Origin: Bog-473 sp963850095
GTDB lineage: Bacteria; Actinomycetota; Acidimicrobiia; Acidimicrobiales; RAAP-2
Direction of reading: 5' to 3'
Assembly: GCA_963850095.1 (NCBI GenBank)
Contig: CAWKJX010000004.1
Coordinates: 434,001-498,000 of the forward strand
Length of the DNA: 64,000 nt
The notes under the pieces were generated by a model, which saw only the letters and a list, made by a program, of their open reading frames with translations, searched no databases and was not told the DNA's origin. This document shows positions 16,806 through 24,680 of this stretch, piece by piece; within the stretch, counting starts at the first letter, position 1, and each line of letters begins with the position of its first letter. The position numbers were made by a program, and so were the translations under genes.

Positions 16806-17782
16806 GGAACACCGACGCGCACGAGGCGCTCGCCGCGACCCTCGGGGCCCGGGCCCGGCCGATGGCTCCCCTGGGTCCCCTCACGACCTACGGGGTGGGC
16901 GGACCGGCTGCCGTGCTGGTGGAGGTCGACGGACCGGCGGATCTCGACGTCGTGCGGGCGGCACTGCGCGCGACGGGCGAGGTGGCCGTGTTCGTGCTCG
17001 GCCGCGGTTCGAACCTCCTGGTGTCCGACGCGGGCTTCGACGGGGTCGTGCTGCACCTGGGGACCGGTTTCGCCGGACTCGATCTCCCGAACGCCGGCCC
17101 GGCGCCGGTTGCCGTCGTGCGAGCCGGTGCGGCGCTGCCGCTGCCCATCCTGGCCCGGCGGGTGGCCGACGGCGGCTGGTCGGGGCTCTCGTGGGCCGTG
17201 GGGGTGCCCGGCTCGGTCGGTGGCGCCGTGCGCATGAACGCCGGTGGCCACGGCTCGGATATGGCGGCGTGCCTCGTCCGCTACTCATGGGTCGACCTGC
17301 TCGGTGACGAGGGCGGGACCCACGACGTGGCGCACCTGGCCTATGGCTACCGCCGCTCGTCGGTCACCGCCTCCCAGCTCGTCGTGGCGGCGGAGCTGGC
17401 GGTCACACCGGGATCGGCCGAGGTGGAGCAGGAGGCGGTGGCCACCATCGTCAAGTGGCGCCGCGAACACCAGCCGGGCGGCGCCAACGCAGGCTCCGTG
17501 TTCACCAATCCCGAGGGTGACTCGGCCGGCCGGCTCATCGAGGAGGCCGGGCTGAAGGGGTACCGCCTCGGCACCGCGCACGTGTCGGAGAAGCACGCCA
17601 ACTTCATTCAGGCCGACAAGGGGGGGCGGGCCGACGACGTGCGCGCGCTGATGGAGTACGTGCGCGGCGTGGTGGCAGAGCGCTGTGGCGTGACGTTGTC
17701 GGCGGAGGTCCGCCTGCTCGGCTTCGACGGCGGGAAGACTGATGCGATGGGTGCGCAGCGCGAAGAGGGAGCGGAGGCATGA
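16799..17782 (+). CDS. murB: UDP-N-acetylenolpyruvoylglucosamine reductase
   Basis: A 327-residue FAD enzyme that reduces UDP-GlcNAc-enolpyruvate to UDP-MurNAc. The FAD-binding segments are VLGRGSNLLVSDAGFDGVV and LSWAVGVPGSVGGAVRMNAG; later come GGANAGSVFTNPEGDSAG, with the catalytic Ser, and VSEKHANFI. The ATG at 16799 overlaps the murC stop by 7 nt. The end overlaps ftsQ (ATGA). murB inside the dcw cluster between murC and ftsQ is an arrangement seen in several Gram-positive lineages. Confidence 0.94.
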   Translation: MVRNTDAHEALAATLGARARPMAPLGPLTTYGVGGPAAVLVEVDGPADLDVVRAALRATGEVAVFVLGRGSNLLVSDAGFDGVVLHLGTGFAGLDLPNAGPAPVAVVRAGAALPLPILARRVADGGWSGLSWAVGVPGSVGGAVRMNAGGHGSDMAACLVRYSWVDLLGDEGGTHDVAHLAYGYRRSSVTASQLVVAAELAVTPGSAEVEQEAVATIVKWRREHQPGGANAGSVFTNPEGDSAGRLIEEAGLKGYRLGTAHVSEKHANFIQADKGGRADDVRALMEYVRGVVAERCGVTLSAEVRLLGFDGGKTDAMGAQREEGAEA

Positions 17783-18573
17783 CGCCCCCCGTGGCCGAGA
17801 AGGAGCGGGTGCGCCGCCAGATCGACCCACGTATATCGGCGCGGCGTGCCACGGTCAGGCGCGATCAGGGCCGGCGCCGGCTGCGGCTCGTCATCTTCGC
17901 GGCGGGAGGCCTGGCTCTGCTCGTCGCGTCGTGGTTCATCATCGACTCACCCTTGTTCTCGGCCCGTCACATCGCAGTGACCGGGAACGTGCACGAGACC
18001 GCCGCGCAGGTAGTGGCGCAAGCCGGGCTGGCCTCCCATCCGCCCTTGCTCGACGTCGACGCCGGTGCGGCCGCGGCCAGGCTCGAGAAGCTGCCCTGGG
18101 TGCGCTCGGCCTCGGTGGAGGTGGCGTGGCCCGATTCGGTGCGGATCGTCGTGACCGAGGAGGTGCCCCGGCTCCTGGTGAGCGTGCCCGGTGGCAGCTG
18201 GGCCACGCTGAGCGCCGACGGCCGGGTTCTGTCGGTCACGCCAGGGGCCGAGCCGGGCGGCCTGTTGCTCATGACGGTTCCCCAGGCGCCCGGCGCGCCC
18301 GGGACGGTTCTCCCGGCTCGCGACGACGTCGGGCTCCGGGTGGCGACGACGCTGCCAGCCTCCTTCGCGGCCCAGGTGACGGCCGTCACGGTCGAGCCGG
18401 GGGGCTGGATCCAGCTGTCGATGACGACGCCGATCGCCGTCGATATCGGGACGGCCGCCCAACTCACGGACAAGTACGAGGACGTGACGTCGATACTGGC
18501 CGGGGCGACCCTGCACAACGGGGATGTGATCGATGTCAGCGTCCCTGACGCCCCGACCGTGACGTCAGGGTGA
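17779..18573 (+). CDS. ftsQ: Cell division protein FtsQ
   Basis: A 264-residue bitopic protein. A basic cytoplasmic part of about 35 residues is followed by one membrane helix (VIFAAGGLALLVASWFII, residues 38-56). The POTRA domain then begins SPLFSARHIAVTGNVHETA and includes LLDVDAGAAAARLEKLPWVR and the family segment WPDSVRIVVTEEVPRLLV. FtsQ links the cytoplasmic division ring to the septal synthases through FtsL and FtsB. It overlaps murB by 4 nt, so translation is probably coupled. A gap with a promoter-like sequence separates it from ftsZ. Confidence 0.9.
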   Translation: MTPPVAEKERVRRQIDPRISARRATVRRDQGRRRLRLVIFAAGGLALLVASWFIIDSPLFSARHIAVTGNVHETAAQVVAQAGLASHPPLLDVDAGAAAARLEKLPWVRSASVEVAWPDSVRIVVTEEVPRLLVSVPGGSWATLSADGRVLSVTPGAEPGGLLLMTVPQAPGAPGTVLPARDDVGLRVATTLPASFAAQVTAVTVEPGGWIQLSMTTPIAVDIGTAAQLTDKYEDVTSILAGATLHNGDVIDVSVPDAPTVTSG

Positions 18574-18583
18574 CGTAGGATGC

Positions 18584-18612
18584 TTGACCTGCCCGAACAC
18601 CCCCCGTATCGT
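18584..18612 (+). promoter_or_regulatory. Candidate ftsZ promoter (TTGACC, 17 bp, TATCGT)
   Basis: TTGACC at 18584-18589 and TATCGT at 18607-18612 are separated by exactly 17 bp. This is the best sigma70-like pair seen in the window. It begins 10 nt past the ftsQ stop, which fits the common finding that ftsZ has its own promoters next to or inside ftsQ. The predicted leader to ATG 18759 would be about 140 nt. Confidence 0.55.
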
Positions 18613-18758
18613 GGGGCCACGTTGCCGGACTGTGAATATCAACCTTCCCCAGAGGTTCAGGGATGGATGGTCGGTCGCACGTCCCTCGCGGCGTGGGGCG
18701 GGATCCATCAGCGAGCGATCCGTCGGCGATCGACTTCGACCCGGAGACGAGGGAGTTC

Positions 18759-19859
18759 ATGACGACCGTGCCTTCCCAGGGCAACTACCTGGCAGTGATC
18801 AAGGTGGTCGGCGTCGGAGGTGGGGGTGTCAACGCGGTCAACCGGATGATCGACTCCGGGTTGCGCAACGTGGAGTTCATCGCGGCCAACACCGACGCCC
18901 AGGCGCTCCTGATGAGCGACGCCGACCTCAAGCTCGACGTGGGCCGCCAGCTCACCCGTGGCTTGGGTGCGGGGAGCGACCCCGAGGTGGGGCGCCAGGC
19001 CGCCGAGGAGCACCGCAGTGACATAGAGGAGGCCCTCCAGGGCTCCGACATGGTTTTCATCACGGCGGGCGAGGGTGGCGGTACCGGGACCGGGGCGGCC
19101 CCGGTCGTGGCCGAGATCGCCAAAGGACTCGGCGCGCTGACCATCGGTGTCGTGACGCGTCCGTTCACCTTCGAGGGCCGACGCCGGGCCATGCAGGCCG
19201 AGAAGGGGATTCAGATCCTCAAGGAGAAGGTCGACACGCTCATCGTCATTCCCAATGACCGCCTGCTCACCGTCTCCAACGACAAGACGAGCATGGTCAA
19301 CGCGTTCAAGACGGCGGACGAGGTCCTCCTGCAGGGCGTGCGCGGCATCACCGACCTCATCACGGTTCCCGGCCTCATCAATACCGACTTCGCCGACGTG
19401 AAGATGGTGATGATCAACGCCGGCACGGCCATCATGGGCATCGGCTCGTCGATCGGCGAGGGACGGGCGGCCAACGCGGCGAGGGCGGCCATCACTTCGC
19501 CGCTGCTCGAGGCCTCGATCGAGGGGGCACGGGGGATTCTGCTCAACATCGCCGGCGGCTCCGACCTGGGCCTGTTCGAGGTCAACGAGGCGGCCGAGAT
19601 CATCCACGCCGTCGCGCATCCCGACGCCAACATCATTTTCGGGGCCGTCATCGACGACAACATGGGCGACGAGGTGCGGGTGACCGTCATTGCCGCCGGC
19701 TTCGAGCGCTGGGAAGAGGGAGCCCCGCCCTCCTCGGACCGCGTGGCCTCGATTTTCGACACTCCCGAGCCGGTCGACATCTTCGCCGACGCCACGGGGT
19801 CGGAGGACCAGTTCGACCTGGGCGACGACGATTTCGACGTCCCCTCCTTCCTGCGCTAG
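18759..19859 (+). CDS. ftsZ: Cell division protein FtsZ
   Basis: A 366-residue tubulin-like GTPase that forms the division ring. NYLAVIKVVGVGGGGVNAVN opens the GTP-binding fold; the tubulin signature GGGTGTGAAPVVAEIA is near residue 105; NDRLLTVSNDKTSM and the T7-loop region TDFADVKMVM follow. The C-terminal peptide DDDFDVPSFLR is the actinobacterial form that binds SepF and FtsW. Two starts are possible: ATG 18759, with GAGGGAG just upstream and the family-typical length, or ATG 18663, which would add 32 residues. ftsA is absent, as is normal in this phylum. Confidence 0.96.
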   Translation: MTTVPSQGNYLAVIKVVGVGGGGVNAVNRMIDSGLRNVEFIAANTDAQALLMSDADLKLDVGRQLTRGLGAGSDPEVGRQAAEEHRSDIEEALQGSDMVFITAGEGGGTGTGAAPVVAEIAKGLGALTIGVVTRPFTFEGRRRAMQAEKGIQILKEKVDTLIVIPNDRLLTVSNDKTSMVNAFKTADEVLLQGVRGITDLITVPGLINTDFADVKMVMINAGTAIMGIGSSIGEGRAANAARAAITSPLLEASIEGARGILLNIAGGSDLGLFEVNEAAEIIHAVAHPDANIIFGAVIDDNMGDEVRVTVIAAGFERWEEGAPPSSDRVASIFDTPEPVDIFADATGSEDQFDLGDDDFDVPSFLR

Positions 19860-19887
19860 CAACGAGGTCGCCGCGCGGCTGGCGACG

Positions 19888-20502
19888 GTGCGGACGCGGA
19901 TCGAGCGCGCCGGGGGAGATCCCTCGAGGGTGCGCGTGGTGGCCGTGACGAAGGGCTTCGGCTTGGACGCCGTGCACGCGGCACTGGAGGCGGGGTTGGA
20001 GGACCTTGGCGAGAACTACGCCGGGGAGTTGGTGGACAAGGCGACCGCACTGGACGCGGATGTCGTGTGGCATTTCCTCGGCACCGTGCAGCGGAACAAG
20101 GTGCCGGACCTGGCGCCACTCGTCGGTATGTGGCAGAGCGTGGCACGGGAGCCCGAAGGCGCCCGTATCGCCCGCTTCGCGCCGGGAGCCTCGGTCCTGG
20201 TCCAGGTCGACACGACCGGCCTGCCGGGTCGCAACGGATGCGCGCCGTCAGAGGTAGCCGAGCTGGTCCAGCGCCTGCGCGACCTCGAACTCGCCGTGCG
20301 CGGGCTGATGACGGTGGCGGCGCCGGGGCCGGCCGGGGCGGCCGCGTTCACCGAAGTCGGACGGCTGGCCGACGAGTTGGGCCTCGAGGAGCGCTCCATG
20401 GGAATGAGCGACGACCTCGAGGCGGCCGTGGCAGCCGGGAGCACGATGGTGCGCGTCGGGCGTGGGCTCTTCGGGGAGCGGCCGTCGGGACGGGCGGCAT
20501 GA
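19888..20502 (+). CDS. YggS family pyridoxal phosphate homeostasis protein, start unclear
   Basis: A PLP-binding barrel protein with VRVVAVTKGFGLDAV carrying the cofactor lysine, LGENYAGELVDKA, WHFLGTVQRNKV, VLVQVDTTGLPGRNG and the phosphate-binding end MGMSDDLEAAVAAGSTMVRVG. The family buffers free PLP in the cytoplasm and sits after ftsZ in many Gram-positives. Family-like sequence (NEVAARLATVRTRIERAGG) starts about 19864, directly after the ftsZ stop, but no ATG, GTG or TTG precedes it there; GTG 19888 is the first start codon in frame. A lost start codon or a one-base error at the ftsZ end is possible. Confidence 0.82.
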   Translation: MRTRIERAGGDPSRVRVVAVTKGFGLDAVHAALEAGLEDLGENYAGELVDKATALDADVVWHFLGTVQRNKVPDLAPLVGMWQSVAREPEGARIARFAPGASVLVQVDTTGLPGRNGCAPSEVAELVQRLRDLELAVRGLMTVAAPGPAGAAAFTEVGRLADELGLEERSMGMSDDLEAAVAAGSTMVRVGRGLFGERPSGRAA

Positions 20503-20563
20503 CGAAGGCGCGGCGGTGCAAAGACCCTGGTGGCGGCTCCCTGAAGGGCCGGCGAGCAGGCAC

Positions 20564-20569
20564 TACGCT
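20564..20569 (+). promoter_or_regulatory. Candidate -10 box upstream of sepF
   Basis: TACGCT ends 20 nt before the sepF ATG, leaving room for a short leader with the GGAGAAGG ribosome binding site. It has the TANNNT form seen before many genes in this window. Confidence 0.35.
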
Positions 20570-20589
20570 GTGACGGAACAGGAGAAGGT

Positions 20590-21180
20590 ATGTCACCCTC
20601 GTTCATGAAGAAGACCATGGTGTATCTCGGCCTGCTCGATGACGAGTACGACGAGTACGACGACCTCGAGGACCGTGCGCCCCGCGGTTTCTCCGCCGCC
20701 ACCCGGGTGGAGCCCCGGTCCCAGGACTACGACCCGCCAGAGGAGTTCAGCGGCGGCATGAGCCGGGTTCGCACCATCCCACGGGAGTCGGCGGTGCCGA
20801 GCACCCAGGCCAAGCCGGCTCCGAGCACGATGGCTCCCCGTCCGACGCCGGTCCGGGCCATGCCGGTCGACACCTCGATCAGCCCCACCGCGGCAGCCCC
20901 GACCTCGGCCCGGGTGCACGTCGTGGCCCCGTCGCGGTTCGGAGACGCCAAGGAGATCGCCGATCGCCTGAAGGACAACCGGCCCGTGATCGTCAACCTG
21001 CAGATGGCCGACCGCGATCTGCAACGGCGGATGATCGACTTTTGCAGCGGCGTCACCTATGCGCTCAGCGGCGAAATGGAGAAGGTGGCCGACCAGGTCT
21101 TCCTGCTGGCGCCCACCAACGTCAAGGTTTCCGACGAGGAGCGTCAGCGCCTCGTGGAGCGCGGCTTCGGGCGGGACTGA
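20590..21180 (+). CDS. sepF: Cell division protein SepF
   Basis: A 196-residue protein. The N-terminal amphipathic part (MKKTMVYLGLLDDEYDEYDD) anchors SepF to the membrane, then a disordered, proline-rich linker of about 70 residues, then the globular domain: VHVVAPSRFGDAKEIADRLK, NRPVIVNLQMADRDLQRRMI, DFCSGVTYALSGEMEKVADQ, FLLAPTNVKV. SepF tethers FtsZ to the membrane in actinobacteria that lack FtsA. ATG 20590 follows GGAGAAGG; a second ATG at 20608 is closer to the usual family start. Confidence 0.94.
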   Translation: MSPSFMKKTMVYLGLLDDEYDEYDDLEDRAPRGFSAATRVEPRSQDYDPPEEFSGGMSRVRTIPRESAVPSTQAKPAPSTMAPRPTPVRAMPVDTSISPTAAAPTSARVHVVAPSRFGDAKEIADRLKDNRPVIVNLQMADRDLQRRMIDFCSGVTYALSGEMEKVADQVFLLAPTNVKVSDEERQRLVERGFGRD

Positions 21181-21186
21181 ACCAGT

Positions 21187-21192
21187 TACCCT
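21187..21192 (+). promoter_or_regulatory. Candidate -10 box for a leaderless yggT transcript
   Basis: TACCCT ends 9 nt before GTG 21202 (6 nt before TTG 21199) and no ribosome binding site lies between. Confidence 0.4.
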
Positions 21193-21201
21193 GCCTGTTT
21201 G

Positions 21202-21459
21202 GTGGACATCTTCGTTCTTCTCGGGTGGCTGATTCAGGCCTATATCTGGCTGATCATGTTCCCCTACGCGATTCTCAGCTGGTTCCGGATCGAGCCAGGC
21301 TCGGTGTGGGCCCGGATCCAGTTCTTCCTCTACCGGGCCACGGAGCCGGTGTTGCGGCCGGTGCGCCAGGTCATCAGGCCGATGGGCGGTCTCGACTTCT
21401 CGTTCTTGGTCGTGATCATCGTGGCGGAAATCCTGGTGTACCGCGTCCTGTGGGCTTGA
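21202..21459 (+). CDS. YggT family membrane protein
   Basis: An 85-residue protein with two membrane segments (FVLLGWLIQAYIWLIMFPYA and FLVVIIVAEILVYRVLW) flanking a short loop with the family signature LYRATEPVLRPVRQVIRPMG. YggT proteins lie between sepF and divIVA in many Gram-positives and are thought to help division or osmotic tolerance; the precise role is unknown. GTG 21202 or TTG 21199 is the start. Confidence 0.88.
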   Translation: MDIFVLLGWLIQAYIWLIMFPYAILSWFRIEPGSVWARIQFFLYRATEPVLRPVRQVIRPMGGLDFSFLVVIIVAEILVYRVLWA

Positions 21460-21491
21460 GCCCCATTCGTGGAACGGCAGGAGGGGATGGG

Positions 21492-21497
21492 TAGACT
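21492..21497 (+). promoter_or_regulatory. Candidate -10 box for a leaderless divIVA transcript
   Basis: TAGACT ends 8 nt before the divIVA ATG at 21506, with no purine-rich site between. The same hexamer stands at the same distance before the genes at 33064 and 54011. Confidence 0.55.
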
Positions 21498-21505
21498 CGC
21501 CTCCC

Positions 21506-22261
21506 ATGGACAATTCCCAGGCACCTGCTTCGATTCTCGACACCCTTCGCACCGTGGAGTTCCGCCTCGGGCTGAAGGGCTACAACGTCGACGAGGTCGA
21601 TGAGTACCTGGACCGGGCGGCCCAGGAGGCCGAGGGTCTTCAGGAGCACGTTCGCCAGCTGAACGAGCGGCTGCGCCAGGCGAGCGAGCGGATCGCCCAG
21701 CTCGAGCGCGACAAGCGCGCCGCGCCCGAGGCAGCGGAGGGCGAAGAGACTGCCGCCGCATCCAACGAGGGCGCGCTCAGCGACGAGACGCTGCAGCGAA
21801 CGCTCCTGTTGGCTCAGAAGTTCGTCGACCAGACCAAGCGGGAGAGCGAGGCCGAAGCCGCGGCCGTCATTGCCCAGGCCGAAGAGACCGCGCAGGCCTC
21901 GATCGCCGCGGCCGAGGCGACGGCGGCCCAGCTGCAAGCCGAGACGCACCAGAAGCTGCGCGAAGAGGTCACCCGGCTCGAGGCCACCCGGACCGAGCTG
22001 GCCACCGACGTCGAGAGCATGGCGCGCCACCTCGAATCGGAGCGCAACCGCCTCCGCGGCGCGCTCAGTGAGATCCTCAAGTGGGTGGACGAGAACGTGC
22101 AGCCGGCCAACTCGCTCATGGGGGTCCGGCCCAAGTCGGCCGTCGCCAAGCCCAACGGAGGGTCGGGCGGCGAAGACCTGCAGGCCGACGACGGTGCGCC
22201 CACCCTCAATCTGCAGAACGCCTCCGGCGCTGCTGCGTCGGGAGTGCCCCGCTCCCTCTGA
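21506..22261 (+). CDS. divIVA: DivIVA / Wag31-like coiled-coil protein
   Basis: A 251-residue protein. The N-terminal lipid-binding domain has TVEFRLGLKGYNVDEVDEYL at residues 15-34, followed by a coiled coil rich in E, Q, R and A (about residues 38-70 and 88-195), broken by an acidic linker near residues 70-85. The tail is low-complexity. DivIVA marks curved membrane at poles and septa and in actinobacteria organises polar growth; whether this organism grows at its poles cannot be told. It ends the dcw cluster and appears to have its own leaderless promoter. Confidence 0.9.
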   Translation: MDNSQAPASILDTLRTVEFRLGLKGYNVDEVDEYLDRAAQEAEGLQEHVRQLNERLRQASERIAQLERDKRAAPEAAEGEETAAASNEGALSDETLQRTLLLAQKFVDQTKRESEAEAAAVIAQAEETAQASIAAAEATAAQLQAETHQKLREEVTRLEATRTELATDVESMARHLESERNRLRGALSEILKWVDENVQPANSLMGVRPKSAVAKPNGGSGGEDLQADDGAPTLNLQNASGAAASGVPRSL

Positions 22262-22271
22262 GCTCCAACCG

Positions 22272-22298
22272 GCGTCGGGGGATTGCCCCTGCCGACGC
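22272..22298 (+). terminator. Hairpin after divIVA, possible terminator
   Basis: GCGTCGG at 22272-22278 pairs with CCGACGC at 22292-22298, and the inner G run pairs with CCCC around an ATTG loop. No T run follows, so it would be an imperfect terminator. A TAGGGT box at 22306-22311 follows, consistent with the end of one transcript and the start of the next. Confidence 0.45.
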
Positions 22299-22378
22299 GG
22301 TCCGGTAGGGTCACCCGCTCCCAATGGCGAGGTCGTCGTCGGGCAGCGGCCGCCCCGCGTGGCCGGAAGGAGGGCACG

Positions 22379-23261
22379 ATGACCCCAGCGAGCAAGGGCA
22401 CCCAGGTCAAGAGGGTGTCGGCCTCGCGACCGGCATCGACGTCGTCCGGGAAGAAATCCGGCTCCTCCAAGGTTGCAGCTTCCGCTACGAAGCGTCCCGT
22501 TCTCTCGAAGAAGAAGGCCACTCCTGTTGTGAAGAAGGCAGCTACCACTTCCAAAAGGGCTCCTGCCCCCGTCGCCAAGAAGGCGGGATCCGCAGCCACC
22601 AAGAAGGCCACGACAGCCGCCAAGAAGCCGGCGGCGGTGAGCCCGGCGAAGAAGGCCGCGCCTGTCGGCCAAGAAGACGGCGCCCGCGAAGAAGGCAGCG
22701 CCCCCGGCCAAGAAGACGGCGCCCGCCGCCAAGAAGGCCGCGGAGAAGCCGGCGGCCGCCGAGAAGCCGGCCAAGAAGTTGCCGGCCGCGGCCGCTGGGA
22801 ACGGTGCCCCCCCGGTGGCGGCACGTACGGCCTTCACGCCGAAGCCGAAGCCGCCGGCCCCGGTTCGACCGAAGACCGGCCCGTACGGCAAGGACATCAA
22901 GTTCCTCGACGAGGTGCGCGAACTGTTGCAGGCAGACCGCGCCATCTACCAGGAACAGGCCACGTCGCTGCGCGCCGAGGCCGATTCTCTGGCTCTCGAG
23001 CGGGAACCCGGTGACGTCCAGTTCGACGAGGAGTCCGGTGAAGGCGGGACGGTGACGGTCGACCGGGAGCGCAACCTGGCGCTGTCGGGCCAGGCGACTC
23101 TGGCCGTGGAGGAGATCGACGACGCCATGGCGCGTATCGCGGACAAGACCTACGGGTACTGCGAGCGCTGTTTCCAGCCCATTCCGAAGCCGCGGCTGCG
23201 GGCTCTGCCCTACGCCCGCCTTTGCGTGGCCTGCAAGAGCGGGGGCCTGTCGCGTCGCTGA
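22379..23261 (+). CDS. DksA/TraR zinc-finger protein with a lysine-alanine histone-like tail, frameshifted
   Basis: The start ATG 22379 follows GGAAGGAGG. About 100 residues of AKK-type repeats (KKATPVVKKAATTSKRAPA and similar) resemble the basic tails of histone H1-like proteins. Near 22661-22672 the frame breaks; in another frame the tail goes on (AKKTAPAKKAAPPAKKTAPA) and leads into the conserved domain: GKDIKFLDEVRELLQADRAI, EEIDDAMARIADKTYGYCERC and LCVACK, a C4 zinc finger of the DksA/TraR family. That family binds RNA polymerase or DNA; the actinobacterial tailed version is not well characterised. Removing one base rejoins the frames, giving about 293 residues. It precedes lspA. Confidence 0.82.
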
Positions 23262-23272
23262 CCCGGCCGCGG

Positions 23273-23737
23273 ATGCTGGCCTTCGCCATCGCCGCCGTCG
23301 TGGTGGTGCTGGATCTGCTCATCACCCGGGTCGCCGTCGACCACCTGCACGCCGCACGGCACCTGTGGGGTCCGTTCGGGTTGGCCCTGACTTTCAACTC
23401 CGGCTTCGCGTTCAGCCTTTTCAGCGGCCGGGCGGTCCTGATCACCGTCCTCCTCTGTGTGGGCGTGGCCGTGCTGGCGTGGGCCGTGGCTCAGGTCCGG
23501 ACGGTACCGATGGCCGTCGGGGCGGGTCTGATCCTCGGCGGGGCGGCGGGCAATCTGGGCGAGCGGATCTTCGGGGGGCACGGCGGCCAGGTGCCCGACT
23601 TCATCACGCTCGACTACTGGCCCACCTTCAACCTGGCGGACGCCTGCGTCACGGTCGGAGTGGTCATCGTGATCGTCACGCTGCTCTTCGGGCACACCGA
23701 GGGGCGCCCCGGCGAACGCCACGGGGCGGCGACCTGA
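23273..23737 (+). CDS. lspA: Lipoprotein signal peptidase (signal peptidase II)
   Basis: A protein of 154 residues (171 if TTG 23222 is used) with four membrane helices. The two catalytic aspartates are in VPDFITLDYW and FNLADACVTVG, and the N-terminal LTFNSGFAFSLF segment is present. GNLGERIF replaces the usual GNxxDR, and LDLLITR replaces the usual LDQxTK, so it is a divergent member. The enzyme removes the signal peptide of diacylated prolipoproteins at the membrane; a lipoprotein candidate lies at 47992. The start overlaps or abuts the end of the DksA-like gene; rluD begins one base after its stop. Confidence 0.87.
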   Translation: MLAFAIAAVVVVLDLLITRVAVDHLHAARHLWGPFGLALTFNSGFAFSLFSGRAVLITVLLCVGVAVLAWAVAQVRTVPMAVGAGLILGGAAGNLGERIFGGHGGQVPDFITLDYWPTFNLADACVTVGVVIVIVTLLFGHTEGRPGERHGAAT

Positions 23738-23738
23738 C

Positions 23739-24677
23739 GTGGCGGCGGACGAGCTCCTCGGGGGCCCGGTGATCAGCACGTCCGTGCCGGCACTCCTGGC
23801 CGGCGTGCGGGTGGACCGGGGCGTCGCCATGGTGGCGAACGTCTCCCGGGCCACCGCGGCCGAGCTGGTCGCCGCCGGACGGGTGGAAGTCGACGGCACC
23901 ATCGTGCGGGCCGGCCGCACCCAGCTGAGCGAAGGAGTGCAACTCACCATCCGGATGCCCGAGGCGGCAGAACCCGGCGTGCGGGCCGAAGAGGGCGTGC
24001 GCTTCGAGGTGGTCCACGCCGACTCCGAGGTGGCGGTGGTGGACAAGCCGGCTGGCCTGGTGGTCCACCCGGGGGCCGGGCACGGCGAGGGCACGCTGGT
24101 CGGAGGGCTGCTGGCCCGGTTCCCCGAAGTCGGCGCTCTGGTCACCGCCGGCGTGTGCGCACCTGATCGGCCCGGAATTGTGCACCGGCTCGACAAAGGA
24201 ACGTCGGGCCTGCTGGCCGTCGCCCGCACGCCGGAGGCCTATCGGGACTTGGCGGCACAGCTGGCCGCGAGGACGATGGAGCGGCGCTACCTGGCCCTGG
24301 TCGCGGGCGACGTCGGGGAGGACCGGGGCGAGGTCGAGGCGCCGATCGGCCGTTCAGCTCGGACGCCCACCAAAATGGCCGTGACCGCCACCGGTAAGCC
24401 GGCGCGCACCGCCTATACCGTGCTGGAACGCCGTGGCGACAAGACGTTGCTCGAGCTGTCCCTGCAGAGTGGGCGGACCCATCAGATCCGTGTCCATATG
24501 GCGGCTATCGGCCATCCCGTCGTCGGGGACGCCCGCTACGGCGTGGCCGACCCGCGGCTGGGCTCGGGCCGTTTCTTCCTGCATGCGCACAGCCTGGCCT
24601 TCGACCACCCGCAGACCAGGGCGCGCCTGGTGTTCACATCGGCGTTGCCCGAAGACTTGCGGTCCTACTTGGAGTAG
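23739..24677 (+). CDS. 23S rRNA pseudouridine synthase, RluD family
   Basis: A 312-residue protein with an N-terminal S4 RNA-binding domain (about residues 20-75: VDRGVAMVANVSRATAAELV, GRVEVDGTIVRAGRTQL) and a catalytic domain with GIVHRLDKGTSGLL, whose Asp is the nucleophile, LVVHPGAGHGEGTLV and SGRTHQIRVHMAAIGHPVVG. The lspA-rluD pair is common in actinobacteria. It most likely makes pseudouridines 1911/1915/1917 in 23S rRNA, but family members with other targets cannot be excluded. Its stop lies 3 nt from the stop of the convergent sigma factor gene. Confidence 0.88.
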   Translation: MAADELLGGPVISTSVPALLAGVRVDRGVAMVANVSRATAAELVAAGRVEVDGTIVRAGRTQLSEGVQLTIRMPEAAEPGVRAEEGVRFEVVHADSEVAVVDKPAGLVVHPGAGHGEGTLVGGLLARFPEVGALVTAGVCAPDRPGIVHRLDKGTSGLLAVARTPEAYRDLAAQLAARTMERRYLALVAGDVGEDRGEVEAPIGRSARTPTKMAVTATGKPARTAYTVLERRGDKTLLELSLQSGRTHQIRVHMAAIGHPVVGDARYGVADPRLGSGRFFLHAHSLAFDHPQTRARLVFTSALPEDLRSYLE

Positions 24678-24680
24678 CGG

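Noticed and set aside
18663..18758. The longer FtsZ start at 18663
   Set aside because: It adds 32 residues without similarity to FtsZ, while ATG 18759 has a GAGGGAG site and gives the usual actinobacterial N-terminus.
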